From: Picochlorum sp. 'celeri'
Taxonomy: Eukaryota > Chlorophyta > Trebouxiophyceae
Assembly: GCA_010909725.1 (NCBI GenBank)
Contig: JAACMV010000020.1
Coordinates: forward strand, 310,001 to 374,000
Direction of reading: 5' to 3'
DNA length: 64,000 bases
Made by a program: the position numbers and the translations under genes. The notes under the pieces were generated by a model. That model was not told the DNA's origin. It ran no database searches and saw only the letters and a program-made list of their open reading frames with translations. Of this stretch, positions 17,918-29,700 are shown in pieces. Every line of letters begins with the position of its first letter. The stretch's first letter is position 1.

Positions 17918-20896
17918 TCATCGTGTCCCTGTGTTGTACTCGTTTCTAATCGCTTCATAACGAGCTACATCTTCTACCGTGAGGCTTGGTGTTATTGATG
18001 CTACGCACGATAGAAAGTCCTCTTGTTTTACTGATACGCGTGTAGCTTCCTGATCCTCAGTTACCGTTCGTTTGAATGCACTCATCCATGCTTTGCTGCA
18101 TAGGCCATACATGTCTGCCCCTGTCAATCGCGAGGGGCATGCCTCTGCTACGCTGTCAAGGTCTACGTCTTGCTCCAGTACGAATTTACGTGTGAGGGCC
18201 TCAAGTACTTTTCTTCTATCTTCTTTTTCAGACGCAATGCCGACGTACAACAGCCTATCCAGTCTTCCAGGTCTCAAAAGGGCAGGATCAAGCAAATCTG
18301 GTCTGTTTGTGGCACCAATGATGAAAACGTCGTCACTGCCGCTTCCACTTTGTGCGGAATCTATTTCTGCCAAGAGTTGAGATACTACTCGATCCATAAT
18401 ACCGCCCGAATCAGATCCTCGGCCTCTCGCGGGTGCCAAACTGTCTAATTCATCAAAGAATATGACACATGGTTTGGCCCTCCTTGCCCGTATGAAAACA
18501 TCCCTGACGAGCCGTTCGCTCTCTCCGACGTACATGTTGATAAGTTCAGGACCTTTAATGGACAGGAAGTTGACAGAGCATTCTGTAGCAACTGCCTTGG
18601 CCAATAAAGTCTTGCCTGTTCCTGGTGGACCATAGAGCAAAACTCCAGATCTGCGGCGTAATCCTCCAGCAAATAATTCAGGATGTTTCAGCGGAAGCTC
18701 CACTGCAAAGCAAAATATGAGTTAAGAGTCTGCATTCAATTTAATAAAAAATCTCTATCGTATATACATACCTGTATCCAGAATGCCGAGTTTCACATCC
18801 TCCAAGCCACCGACATCGTTCCACTGGACATTTGGAATCTTGGGCGCTCCAATATCTGTGGCTGTCTTTTGTCTGACTGATACGATGGCGCTGTCGACAC
18901 ATGATCGAGTAAATGGAGGAAGTTTGATTTTCGAGTCATCCACCTGTGCATCATCCTCTTTGGGCTCGGTGGTGGAGCGGGGAGCCACCATCTTGGCTAC
19001 ATCGTCCTGATGGAGAGCAAGGGTGGCAGAAGCACAGGCTTCAGCTGCAACATTCTTTAGCTCCAAGGGCATGAGGCCAGCCGTATGCTGGACGATATCA
19101 TCAAGTGTATCTTCTGCTATGTGCTGACGGATCTGCCCGAAATATGATTCGAGTAAGAGACGGCGTTCTTGTGATTCTGGAGCATCTGCCTCCAACTCAT
19201 GTGTGAAACACCGTCGAATGCTAGGATCCACAGAATCAATATCCGATGCAGTTCCGATAATGAATATCCGGGATGGAAAAGAAGGTTCATACTCCAATGA
19301 TAGTGGACCACTGTCGCTACTGGTGACACCATCTCCTAGTCCTTTTAATATGCAGCGAAACAATGCAGCTCCAACCCGAGCAGCTTGTGACTCGGCAGTT
19401 GGCGCACCTGGCTGTGCCAAAACATTGATATCCCTCAAAAAGAGAATCACAGGTTTATACTGAGAGGCAATAGACATCACTGCTTCGAGGGCTTCAACCA
19501 CCTTGTCATCCGGCAAGCCCTCAGGTCGGATATCCTCGCAAGAAATTGAGAGAAAATGAATGCCCAAAGCAGCCGATGCTGCTCTGGCGGCAACTCGCTT
19601 ACCAGCACCATGTGGCCCATGCAACAGAATCGACGTTCTCATGCGAATGTTTAAAGAAGAAGGATGCACTGTGCATGCGACAATAGACGCAATCTTTTCC
19701 CATAGAGGTAAAAGCCTTCCAATGTATGGCAGGGTGACAGAGGCAGGATTCATCCAGGATGCGTGTGCACACCATCCCAGGCACGAACTCTCCTTTCTCC
19801 CAAACATATACCCTAGAGCACCGACAGGGTACCCAGAATTTGTTACTCCTTCTAAATTGATTGTAGTTTGCTCCGAGTCCACGGCGAGAATAAGCGGTGA
19901 GGATGGCTTGAGACTCGTCACTTTAAAATATAATACTCTCTGTACTCCAACACTGGCGCCATTGATATCAGATGGGTCGCCTTCTGTCGTTAAAGGCGCA
20001 TTTATTGCCGATATCACCAAGCCAGGATCTTTAATAGACGCCGAAGGGACTGGGATGGCGATAACGTCACCCAGACTCACAATCTGAGTGCGACCACCAA
20101 AGTAATTTTCAATACACTGAGCAGCTGTTTCTTCTTCAGGCTCTTGCACACCCTGGGTAGATTTCCCATGCTCGCCTCCATCATCCTCTACCTCTGGAAG
20201 AAAATCGCCACTCGCATCGGGCTCTCGAATTGCTTTAAGTCCCAAGGATGTTGCCAATTGAACCTGAACAGACCCCGTACTAGGATTACAGATCTGTGCC
20301 ATTGCAACCTCTTCCTGAGATGTCTTTCGTTCAACAAACTTTGAAATATTGACCTTGAACATTTCTTTGGATAATTCTTTTTCTCTCAATTTGAAAAACG
20401 GTGCCAAGTGGTATGCAATGCCAATATTATATCCAAGAAAGGGGGAAATAGCAACGTCACCCTTGATGACGCAGTCATCTCCAGCAGTCCAAATGCGAGA
20501 CACCCGAGGAGATATACTTGGCCTTTCTGGGTTTGAAATTTCTACCAAATCGCCGGACTGCACCCCCAACCTGTCCAAAACATGAGCATATGCCACGCAA
20601 TCATGTAGATAGTTCCTACATTCAGCACCCTGGGTTAGATAGTCTTTCAGGTCGGCAGAGCGTGCTTCTTCTAATATCATGGCGTTGCATTCCATCACAA
20701 AAACACCATGTCCATCTTCAGTATCTCCGTTCATGAATGGCTCTTCTTGGCGCAGTCCTGGTAAGCTAAATGCGGTCCCGCCGAGAGGAAAATCTTGCTG
20801 GCGATCTCCCATGATCAGATGAAGACGCCGCGCTGCTGCTGGTGAAACTATCAGAGGACTTGATCTATTATTAGTCTCATCAGAGGAAATATCCAT
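17918..20896 (-). CDS. PEX6: Peroxisomal biogenesis AAA ATPase PEX6, two exons
   Basis: Double AAA ATPase that with PEX1 extracts the PEX5 receptor from the peroxisome membrane. Exon 1 (20896-18772) and exon 2 (18702-17918) flank a 69-base intron (GTATGT...TTTGCAG) and join as [14 protein letters not shown]; spliced length 969 residues. The D1 module has an altered Walker A (GPHGAGKR, Arg where Thr/Ser is usual) and FLRDIN in place of a DE Walker B, as expected since PEX6 D1 is weakly or not hydrolytic. D2 is canonical: [25 protein letters not shown], and [37 protein letters not shown] and [11 protein letters not shown] are PEX6-type. Divergent from the USP10-like gene. Confidence 0.95.
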
Positions 20897-21251
20897 GCCG
20901 GTGCCTTTCTGCGGGCTGCAGAGTGACCAACTTTTTTAAAAGTTATGCCGCATCCAAACGAGACCGATTTGCTAAATCAGCCATTAAATCATTGAAGAAT
21001 AAATTTATATAAAGATTTGACTGCACCGTTTCCCTTCAGAATCTTACAAAAATAGCAGCTTGCTTTCCTTAATATCATAGCATCTGCAGATGCTTGCTTT
21101 CATTCCACTCTCATCACGCCTTGCTGCATACATTCCCAACCAAAATGCATTCAAACAACGCATTATGGATTTTTAAAGATGGGTTTGCATGGCAATTGAG
21201 TTGTAGCGCTTCTTGAATTTCAACTGGTTCAACTCGTCAAGTGTACTAGGC
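20897..21251. promoter_or_regulatory. 355-base divergent promoter PEX6/USP10-like with palindromes
   Basis: Non-coding gap between divergent genes. It holds AACTTTT-TT-AAAAGTT near 20932-20947 and an exact 16-base palindrome AGCATCTGCAGATGCT at 21079-21094, whose inner 14 bases recur exactly at 37673-37686. An AT-rich run (AAATTTATATAAAG) near 21001-21015 could be a TATA-like element. I see no gene in it. Confidence 0.45.
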
Positions 21252-22946
21252 ATGGGAGACAGCCAGACCAAGTCATGGGCGGCTCTGGTCGCGCCTGAGT
21301 CGCATAGAAGTGCAAAGAGTACTGAGAAAAGTTGTAATACGTCACCTTTGAGGGTTGAACATGGATCATTGAAGGATAATAGACCGCAGCCCTCGGCAGT
21401 TAACGACGCTCCAAGCCGAGCTGGAAATACGGCGAAGCGGCAGTCTCAGAGAAGGAGGAAAACAAACAAGAATGACAAAATCCACGAGAATGGGTGTAGT
21501 GGGCCAAAGGGTACTCTGCAGCAGCAAACCAAGAAGAAAGAAAAGGAACAGAAGAAGAAACAGCCTGCTATTTTCTCAGCGCCTCCGGCAAATGCGTGGA
21601 ACAAGGCAGAAGAGACGAAAGCAATCATTGGGACGACGTACGAGTTTTCAGGAACGATGAAAGAAGATGTATGCGAGTCTGTGAGAAATATGGGCCTTGT
21701 CAGTGAGGAGGAAACACGTAAAGACCACAGCATTGTTTCTGATGCTGATAATAATAATCATGAAGACCCGTCCGAGCAGTCCGAAAATGCCTTATCGAGT
21801 CTGCCAAAATCTTTTGAAGATATTCAGTATAGTGCCCAATATAGGGTAGTGCCCAAAGGGATTGATAATCCAGGGAATATTTGCTTTGCAAGTTCTGTGA
21901 TTCAAGCATTGTTGGCATGTCCATCCTTTTGCCAGATATTTTACACGCTGCGGAGAGCTGCACCATCAATAAAATCTAAAGAATATCCTGTTTTGAAAAG
22001 TATGTCGGTTTTAGCACGCGAGTTCCGATTCGAGGCAGTCCAGGATGAACAAGTAGATGATTTGAAAGATGGACACACCAGTAGGTCAGACTCAATTAAT
22101 GTGGGTGTTGTGACTAGCCTAATTCACGAGTCGTTTAGAATTCGATATAAAGGGGCAGATAAAAAGAGGCAAGTGGAGCAGGAAGATGCGCACGAGTTTC
22201 TCCACTCCCTGTTGGATGCAATGCATCAGGAAATGCTGGCACTGCAGCAAGGCTTGGATGCTGATGGTGGCAATGGTATACTGGCCCAACAGGATTCATC
22301 AAATGATGCAGATGGATGGCTTACAAAATTGGGCAAGCGGGCAGTAAAGCAACAGGTTATTCGTCCAGAGGTTTCTACTCATAACACGTTGATTACAGAA
22401 TTGTTTGAAGGGATGCAGTCAACAAGTGTTTCCAGCAGAGGCAATCCGCCATCAGTCACAATGCATCCATTCCTGATCGTCGAAATCCCTTTATTTGACC
22501 CCAACATTGATAGTTTGAGTGGAGCTTTGGACTCGCTGACCGCAACAGAGGTGTTATCGGGCTATAGGCCAAGGGGACAGGATGTACCTTGCGATGCAAA
22601 CAAGTCTGAAAGGTTTCACAAGTTGCCACCAGTGTTGATCTTTCACTTGATGAGATTTCAATTCACAGGTTCTACAGAAAAATTAAATAAGAAGATCCGT
22701 TTCGAGGATACACTAAATATAAAGAGTTCATGGCTCACCTCAGGGAGCAAAGATAGGCAGGCAGCTTACAAATTAGTTTCTACAATCTCCCACCATGGTC
22801 AGTCCATTGCCAGGGGCCATTTTACAGCACATGGCCTTCAACATGGAAATGTGTGGCTACATTTCAATGATGAGCACATTTATAAAGTTCGAGAAGAAAA
22901 TGTTCTGCATGATAGCCCATATCTACTCGTGTATCATAGAATTTAA
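21252..22946 (+). CDS. Ubiquitin carboxyl-terminal hydrolase, USP10/UBP3-like
   Basis: Cysteine deubiquitinase of the USP family. From ATG 21252 it has 564 residues. The first 190 are charged and low-complexity (Lys/Gln/Glu-rich). The catalytic domain starts with the Cys box GIDNPGNICFASSVIQALLA (Cys near 213) and ends with the His box VSTISHHGQSIARGHFTAHG, followed by WLHFNDEHIYKV and YLLVYHR. The ALLACPSF wording and short catalytic domain resemble USP10/Ubp3 and plant UBP24. Catalytic Cys, His and Asp are visible. The frame extends upstream only through non-ATG codons. Its stop codon TAA (22944-22946) overlaps the stop of the convergent helicase gene (22945-22943), so each gene's 3' UTR must lie inside its neighbour's coding region. 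Confidence 0.87.
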   Translation: MGDSQTKSWAALVAPESHRSAKSTEKSCNTSPLRVEHGSLKDNRPQPSAVNDAPSRAGNTAKRQSQRRRKTNKNDKIHENGCSGPKGTLQQQTKKKEKEQKKKQPAIFSAPPANAWNKAEETKAIIGTTYEFSGTMKEDVCESVRNMGLVSEEETRKDHSIVSDADNNNHEDPSEQSENALSSLPKSFEDIQYSAQYRVVPKGIDNPGNICFASSVIQALLACPSFCQIFYTLRRAAPSIKSKEYPVLKSMSVLAREFRFEAVQDEQVDDLKDGHTSRSDSINVGVVTSLIHESFRIRYKGADKKRQVEQEDAHEFLHSLLDAMHQEMLALQQGLDADGGNGILAQQDSSNDADGWLTKLGKRAVKQQVIRPEVSTHNTLITELFEGMQSTSVSSRGNPPSVTMHPFLIVEIPLFDPNIDSLSGALDSLTATEVLSGYRPRGQDVPCDANKSERFHKLPPVLIFHLMRFQFTGSTEKLNKKIRFEDTLNIKSSWLTSGSKDRQAAYKLVSTISHHGQSIARGHFTAHGLQHGNVWLHFNDEHIYKVREENVLHDSPYLLVYHRI

Positions 22947-25273
22947 TTGCCATGCACCCATTCAATCCATCGTCTCCAGAGTGGATCAGATGACAGCGTC
23001 TCACGTGATCCAATGACGACCAAGCCTCTTCTCGCCCTTGTTATCGCAACGTTCATTCTTCTAGCATCTTTTAAAAATCCTATGGAGCCTTTCGGATTGC
23101 AACGGACTGTACAAAAGATGACTACGTCAGCCTCCCTACCCTGAAATCCATCAACACTGCTCATCATGAGCCACCCCGAATCCACCAGATGCTGACAGGA
23201 TATTGCAGCTTGATCTGCAACCAGGCTCAAATGCGCATTATATGGAGTAAGAATAACACAATTTTTTACGGTCTCGTCCTGCGCAATGCTCTTGACCAGG
23301 TTGATAGCAATGTCACATTGTGATGAATTGCTAAAGGACTTGTCATTGCGTCTTTCACTGCCTTGAGACTCTATAAACTGAACATGCGGATACCGCATGT
23401 CCTTGTGTGTCTCTATTCCCTCAACAACTGGTCTCAGTCTTGGATGAATTCCCGTCGACACATTGCCTCCATAAAACTCCATGGATGGAAATTCTGATAT
23501 TGAAGGGTGCATTCTATACTGGGTATCCAGCAAGAAGGACTTCAGTCCAAGGCGTTGCATCCTTGCAAACAGCGAGATATTCAAACCCAACTTTTCTGCA
23601 TCTTTAGAGATGACTGTGGGAGGAAGCTGAGCGTGATCTCCTGCCATCACAACGCATTCTGTGCCTCTTGTCAAAGGAATCAGTGTTGATGGCTCTGTGG
23701 CTTGCGTTGCCTCATCAATGATGACCATTCGAAACTGGTGCTCCTGGAGTCTCGCGTCCCCTGCAGAAATGCATGTAGATACAACAATATCACATTCAAG
23801 CATGGTAGCATCCATTGCAGATATCATTTCCACCTGAGCACGCTTCCACAGCTGTTGTGCCCTTTGCTCCAGCTCCTGAGCTCGTGTCAGACTCCCAACC
23901 ACACCACTGTCCCGCAGTGATTTTGCTTCAATTGACATTTCTGTCGACATGTCTCTCATTCGGGCCACACTTCGACCGGCATGGCTCTGCTCTGCTTTTG
24001 CTTCCCAACAAAGATGACGTAGCTCTGGTCGCACCCTTGACGCAGGGCCAACTCTCACAACATTCAAACCCAACAGGCTCATACCATCTACTAAATTATC
24101 CGCCGCAGCGTTTGTCTCTGCAACCGCAAGAACCTTACCAATCTTGGATTTTTGACGAGGACTGTGTCGAGCTAGACACGATAAAACATACGAAAGCCCA
24201 AGCAATGTCCTCGTCTTTCCTGTCCCTGGAGGCCCCTGCCATAGTGTCATAGACCGAGACAGTGCACCAACAATCGCCCTTTTCTGACTTGGATTCAAAT
24301 TCTTCAATTCTTGCAGTGCTTTCTTGGCGACCTCCACAGCGCCGGGCGACGCCATCCATTCTGGAGGCTGTGATGCTAGCATCTCAGCCTTGGAAGAGCC
24401 AAGAATGATGGCCCGAAACGCTCTGGCACCCTTGCGCTCACCTTCCAACCTGTGAGACAAATTCCTAACAGCTTGAAGCTGCCGATCCAACCCCACTCCT
24501 TTTCCACCCTGACTCACCATGTCAATTCTAACATGTGCATCACAGCTCCACGATGAGAGGGCTATGGAATCCTCTGCAGACACTGCAACCAACGTTTCCC
24601 GAGTTGATGTCACCTCTACAATGCTTGCCTCGATCGACTCTGATAACGAAACTCTACGATTTGATTTGCTGCCTTCATTCTTGCACAAGAACACAACACT
24701 ACCATCCTTGAGTGGTGGACCACTCTGTCTGCCACCCTCTGACAAATCATCACAGGGTCTATTATTGTACACCTTCCACAGAAGATCAGAATATAAACGA
24801 CCCTGAGGAGACACATCTACATCCAGTACAACCACATGCGATGTCCCATCATGTCCACGCTTTCTCAACAGGGCAGCCTCCAACGCCTTCTTCTCCTCCT
24901 CTGCCTCCACCAGCAATGCCTTTTCCAATCTCTCCTGAAGTCCCTTTCCATTCCAACCATCTAGGCCATTGTGATCCGTTTCTTTGCTGTTGTCTTCTTC
25001 TCGACTCTTTTGTACGTATCTTGAGGCATTGCTCTGCGCATTCGTATACCCGACACCCCTGCCAGACGCTGCCACCCTACATCTGTCAAGTACCAGAAAA
25101 CTATTCCTATTGAGAGTTTTACTCTCCAACACGGGCCCAATCCCATACGATTGCCCTCTATGCATGTCTATATTTTTATGAAATAATGATAGTCGCCCCA
25201 TCAAAGGCATTCTGGCTGTCCACTCAAAGTCAATTTTAATTTCAAGTCCACCAAGCATGCAGTGCCATGGCAT
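22943..25273 (-). CDS. UPF1-like superfamily 1B helicase (IGHMBP2/SMUBP-2 group)
   Basis: Nucleic-acid helicase of the UPF1-like SF1B group. 776 residues from ATG 25273. Helicase motifs in order: NPSQKRAIVGAL (Q motif), Walker [12 protein letters not shown] near 348, AETNAAADNLVD (Ia), DEATQATEPS (II) near 518, GDHAQLPPT (III), DTQYRMHP (IV), DGFQGREADVVIF (V), MNVAITRARRGLVVIG (VI). The N-terminal 220 residues carry a beta-rich segment that may be the 1B/stalk region. IGHMBP2-like architecture, but no R3H or AN1 finger is seen, so the closer match may be the plant homologues of unknown role. Nuclear, cytoplasmic or organellar location is not clear. The 3' end overlaps the USP gene's stop. 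Confidence 0.87.
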   Translation of the reverse strand: MPWHCMLGGLEIKIDFEWTARMPLMGRLSLFHKNIDMHRGQSYGIGPVLESKTLNRNSFLVLDRCRVAASGRGVGYTNAQSNASRYVQKSREEDNSKETDHNGLDGWNGKGLQERLEKALLVEAEEEKKALEAALLRKRGHDGTSHVVVLDVDVSPQGRLYSDLLWKVYNNRPCDDLSEGGRQSGPPLKDGSVVFLCKNEGSKSNRRVSLSESIEASIVEVTSTRETLVAVSAEDSIALSSWSCDAHVRIDMVSQGGKGVGLDRQLQAVRNLSHRLEGERKGARAFRAIILGSSKAEMLASQPPEWMASPGAVEVAKKALQELKNLNPSQKRAIVGALSRSMTLWQGPPGTGKTRTLLGLSYVLSCLARHSPRQKSKIGKVLAVAETNAAADNLVDGMSLLGLNVVRVGPASRVRPELRHLCWEAKAEQSHAGRSVARMRDMSTEMSIEAKSLRDSGVVGSLTRAQELEQRAQQLWKRAQVEMISAMDATMLECDIVVSTCISAGDARLQEHQFRMVIIDEATQATEPSTLIPLTRGTECVVMAGDHAQLPPTVISKDAEKLGLNISLFARMQRLGLKSFLLDTQYRMHPSISEFPSMEFYGGNVSTGIHPRLRPVVEGIETHKDMRYPHVQFIESQGSERRNDKSFSNSSQCDIAINLVKSIAQDETVKNCVILTPYNAHLSLVADQAAISCQHLVDSGWLMMSSVDGFQGREADVVIFCTVRCNPKGSIGFLKDARRMNVAITRARRGLVVIGSRETLSSDPLWRRWIEWVHGN

Positions 25274-25385
25274 GGCATGTCATTCATATCCTCAACAAAG
25301 AGCCCAGCATGGCGACTCTTTGTACACACAGTTGTTCATTTTTCATTTCTTCATTAGTAACAGTACACTGCATGTGGGAATACCA

Positions 25386-25408
25386 GGTGTCTTTCTTGAA
25401 AGACTACC
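25386..25408. repeat. Hairpin GTCTTTC-TT-GAAAGAC with bulged extension
   Basis: Within the 271-base divergent gap between the helicase and RPP30. A 7-bp perfect stem with a 2-base loop extends by three more pairs around one bulged base. A T run (about nine) follows directly on the plus strand, and a second small stem, CTAAAA...TTTTAG, follows at about 25426-25443. A stem followed by a T run resembles a polymerase III or bacterial terminator, but here it is upstream of a gene and so is unlikely to be one. Confidence 0.4.
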
Positions 25409-25544
25409 TTTTTTTTTGGATGTTTCTAAAAAAGAACTTTTAGTAATAAGAAAAGAATGCTCGTCGCAGATTTGAACACATCATGTACACAGGGAGCCTG
25501 TAGAGCATGTATTTTTATTAAACAGCCATATTCTATACGCTAGA

Positions 25545-26471
25545 ATGTCATCGAAAGCTTCAAAAAAGAAAAAAAGACGGGTGACAAGGAAATCCAAGAA
25601 TCGACAGTGGGTAGATGCATGTCTCAATGACACAACGATAGACGCATTAACAATCAAAGAACGAGCAACGGTAGCAAAAACACTATCATTTTCATTCGCA
25701 TCGGCATCAGTATACGAAACGATCGAGTCGTATGTGGAGAACAGACAGAAGAAACAGAAGAAGAGGGTCAAGCCAACACAAGCAGTAGAAGTGGATGACC
25801 CGGCGGTGGCATCGACATCTATACGACGAATAACCCTTCAGTTGTCTAGTCAGGTAGATGAGATTGCTCGGTCGTTGACTGGGCATGTGTATGGTAGCCT
25901 GATGGAAGACTATGACCTTGTTGCTGTGCGGCCAACATCAGATAAAACATTCCAGTATGCGTGTACGACCATGGACGTGGATATCATATCAATGCAGCTC
26001 ATGTCGCCAAATAGCAACGGGATGGTGATGCGACGTCAGTTGATACAGCAAGCAGTGGATAGGGGAGTGGCATTTGAAATTCCATACAGTGGGTTTCTAC
26101 AGCAGCAACGGTTGCAATTCATATCCAATGCGCGGGCGCTGGCAAGAGCAACTCGAGGGAAGAATATAGTTTGTTCGAGTGGGTGTGGGTCTGTGTATGA
26201 GATGCGAGGACCGTATGATGTTGCGAATCTGCTTGTTGTGTTTCTGGGTCTGACAGAGGAGCAGGCGTATGATTGTCTTTCGACAACCCCAATGAGATTG
26301 GTTGAGAAGAGGCGTCAGTCGTTTCTGCGCGGACGGAAGAATGTTATTCTGACGCCTGTAATGGACGCATCAGCAGCAGCTAAAGAAGAGGAGGAAGAAG
26401 ATGGAGGAAGGAAGAGGAAGAAGAAAGATTCGGACCTGGCAGTAACAGAAAGACTGTTTGATATTTCGTAA
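25545..26471 (+). CDS. RPP30: RNase P/MRP protein subunit RPP30
   Basis: TIM-barrel protein of nuclear RNase P and RNase MRP, for tRNA 5' maturation and pre-rRNA cleavage. 308 residues from ATG 25545. The start is highly basic (KASKKKKRRVTRKSKNR, likely nuclear/nucleolar signal). Core matches: YDLVAVRPTSDKTFQYACT near 125, DRGVAFEIPYSGFL near 172, KNIVCSSGC near 205, and RGPYDVANLLVVFLGLTEEQ near 222, all in family order. The C-terminus ends in an acidic then basic tail. TGTAA at 26553-26557 lies 82 bases after the stop. No intron is needed. Confidence 0.92.
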   Translation: MSSKASKKKKRRVTRKSKNRQWVDACLNDTTIDALTIKERATVAKTLSFSFASASVYETIESYVENRQKKQKKRVKPTQAVEVDDPAVASTSIRRITLQLSSQVDEIARSLTGHVYGSLMEDYDLVAVRPTSDKTFQYACTTMDVDIISMQLMSPNSNGMVMRRQLIQQAVDRGVAFEIPYSGFLQQQRLQFISNARALARATRGKNIVCSSGCGSVYEMRGPYDVANLLVVFLGLTEEQAYDCLSTTPMRLVEKRRQSFLRGRKNVILTPVMDASAAAKEEEEEDGGRKRKKKDSDLAVTERLFDIS

Positions 26472-26704
26472 TGGCATCATCATGAGTATCTCGGCTGAAA
26501 CCGTCTTTCGCTCCTGAATATCCATGTTTTTATCATTAATAATAATTGTATTTGTAAAATTGATAGAGTTTAGGGAACATTAATGCCCTTCTGCGTCTTT
26601 TAAAGTGGTCTTGAAAAGCAGAGAATCAAAGTCATGCAAACCTGTTTGGTCGATGCATGCGCCATTTAGATACTCATTTTGAATTAATGCTAAACTAGTA
26701 CAGT

Positions 26705-29700
26705 ATGGATCTCTTGCTGAGTAGATCAGGTCGGTATCAACAGTATTGGCATGTGACACTGTTGTTGTCTTTACCATTTGTCTCATCTGTTGGTGTAGAT
26801 GTGAGGCAGTTTTCTGTGGTCGAGGAACGAACAGGCGGTCGTTCTCGTTCTAGTCTGGAGGGTGTGTCCGAGTGTGTGGTAGAAATTGCACCCAGCGTCA
26901 TGTATGAAGCTGGGTGGGGGGCTGGTCAAGGTGCCTTGGTAGGTTGTGTATCATAATGATGGCTCGAGAAAGCTGCTGCGTTGTATGGCTGTACTGTGAT
27001 TGAATATTGTGGTGTAGGTTGGTGTTGTGAGAGAGGGACAAAGGGTGACAGAGGGTGGTGTGGCGTGTTTGCATCCATTAACGTCATTGCACAGGTCTCG
27101 GGTATCAGCTTCCTCCTTGCCCTCTTTTTCTGGCAGAGACGTTGACAAGGAATCTGTGGGTGACTATTTTGTGTACTGTACGATATGGCCGTCTCCAAAG
27201 GTGAAGAAAGGGGAGGTTGTGTGTAATAGTGCCTTGGTCAAGGGTATGCTTGGGCAACATAGGGCTGTGTATGATGGTGGTGTGGCACTTGTAGTGCCTC
27301 AACAACAAGGTGTTTTGGAGATTGACAAGAGGTTTGATTCGTGTACGATATCCTTATGTCTGGGAATATCGCAAGAGAATGATGATGATGGTGGTGGTAG
27401 TTTATTGGGTACGAGTGGTGCTGCTGAGGGAGGAACAGCAGGGACACCTCTGACGAAAGAGGACAGTGGCAGCATCTTTGGGGGCGACAAGACGCCAATG
27501 CTCGAGGCGACAAAAGCAGGAGCCAAGAAGAAGAAGAATACGAAAAAGAATACAAAATCACCACAGTTTGTACACATGTCTCCTAGTATGAGAAGGACGC
27601 TTGATAGTACTACTCCCCAGGAGAAGAAATCCACTTCTGCTACCCAGGAGCAGACGGTGGTGGCATCTCCATCACACGAAACCAGTACGGGTAACAAGCT
27701 TTCACCATCCAGTCAGCAGACCTATAATGCACTGATAAAAAGGGGCAAGGTGATGGATATGATGCTTCGATCTGTGATTGTGCGGCATCTGTCCACGGTT
27801 GGGTATATTATGGCGGGGAATTGTTATTCCTTTCGCTTCTTGGATGTGCCACTGTCTGCTCTGATAGACGTGTCATCTCGTGCCGACAGTGCAGGAGATG
27901 AGTGCGCCATCGTGTATAGGTTTGATGCTTCAAGTGATGCTCTGACGATACAGGTCGAGTCAGACGAGAATGCGGTCCCAAACAAAAGCAGCAGCGAAGA
28001 TGTAGGGTATGCACAAGATGCTGTGGACGCCATCTCAGAGACGCATGCTCATGATGACAATAATGTTTCACAGACTGTGTTCAAATCAGCATATGCAGGA
28101 TATACAAGTCTTGAAAGTCTGCAAGGTTCAAATGATATAACAGGTCTCGATGAATATGTGAATGTTTTGAGGAACTGGGTGTCTTTTCCACTGAAAAAGT
28201 ACCAAGAATTCTGCCTGCAAGGAGCCCATCCTCCAACTGGGGTTCTGCTGCATGGTCCTCCTGGAACGGGAAAGACGCTGTTAGCTCGGTGGATTGCCCG
28301 TGATTCTGGTGCCAAGTTATTTATTATAAATGGATCGGAGCTGATGAGCGAGTTTTTAGGAGAGTCTGAAAAATGTCTGTCTGCTATATTTCATGCTGCA
28401 GTGGTGCTGGCACCATCGGTAGGTTGCTGTTGTTTCCTGTAGTTGCTATGCGTATGCTGACGTAGATCATGATGCCCGTGTAGATTATTTTCATAGATGA
28501 GATTGATACGCTTGGTCCTTCGAGGGAGACTTCGATTGGGTTGTCGAACACAGCAACTCGTCTCGTGGCAACCCTGGCTGGAGCGTTGGACTCCATTCAT
28601 GGGCACCCTGTGATGGTCATTGGCGCGACAAATAGGATAGATTCGCTTGACGAGAGTCTAAGACGGCCGAGTAGATTAGAAAAAGAGCTTGAGATCAGTG
28701 TTCCTAGTCCTCGTGCTCGTTTGCAGATTCTATCAACCCTCTTGTCCAATGTCAACACTCGGGTGGATGCAGACGAGATGTTGTCATTGGCTTCAAGAGC
28801 GCATGGATTTGTTGGAGCTGATTTATTGTCTTTATGCTCAGAAGCATCTATGATTGCGCTGAGGAGATATGTGAAGAATGGGGATGAGTTAGTGGTGACC
28901 TTGGCGGATTTGGAAACAGCATTGTACCACACCAAGCCCAGCGCCCTCAGAGAGTTTTCTTCAGATATTCCCAGTATGACCCTTGCAGATGTTGGAGGGC
29001 ACTCGGAATTGAAACAAAAATTAAAGGAGGTCGTTGAATGGCCCATCAAATTTGAAAAGTCTCTCGATAGAATGGGCGCTGTACCCCCAAAGGGTGTCCT
29101 CTTGTGTGGGCCTCCTGGGTGCAGCAAGACACTTCTGGTCAAAGCGATTGCAGGGGAATGCCGCCTGAATTTCTTTAGTGTCAAAGGCCCCGAGCTCATG
29201 TCAAAATACGTCGGTGAAAGTGAAAAAGCAATTGCTCATATTTTCGAAAAGGCCCGAAAAGCAAGTCCATCAATCCTATTTTTTGATGAGATTGATGGAC
29301 TCGTAGGATCCAGAGTAAAACAGGCCTCCAATGGGGTCGATGTAAGCGAACGCGTTTTGAGTCAGATGTTACAAGAAATGGATGGTATCAAAGGAAAGGA
29401 TGATAAGGTTGTGATCATAGCTGCGACAAATAGAATGGACAGGCTTGACAAAGCACTCTTAAGACCAGGCCGGTTTGACCGAGTGCTGCATGTGTCCCTT
29501 CCATCTGACCAGGATAGAAGAGAAATTTTCCAAATTCATTTGAGACATATTCCAATTGATGACACAGTGACTCTTGAGTTCCTTGTCGAGAAGACTCATG
29601 GGTACAGTGGTGCTGACATTGCATCTTTTTGCCAAAAGGCTGCCATGCATGCACTGCGAACATCAGGCCCACATCGGTGCGATCGCGTATCATTGAAAGA

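Noticed and set aside
18700..18775. Frameshift splitting PEX6 into two genes
   Set aside because: A 69-base GT-AG intron joins the halves in frame through a conserved D2 segment.
25408..25418. Bacterial-style terminator (stem plus T run)
   Set aside because: The genome is eukaryotic and the element lies upstream of a plus-strand gene, not after one.
26705..26956. Separate small ORF upstream of AFG2
   Set aside because: It joins AFG2 exon 2 in phase through a good 79-base intron and adds a sensible N-terminal domain, so it is the first exon rather than a gene.
28440..28445. Premature stop or frameshift in AFG2
   Set aside because: The stop at 28440-28442 lies inside a 65-base intron; splicing restores the D1 Walker B motif.
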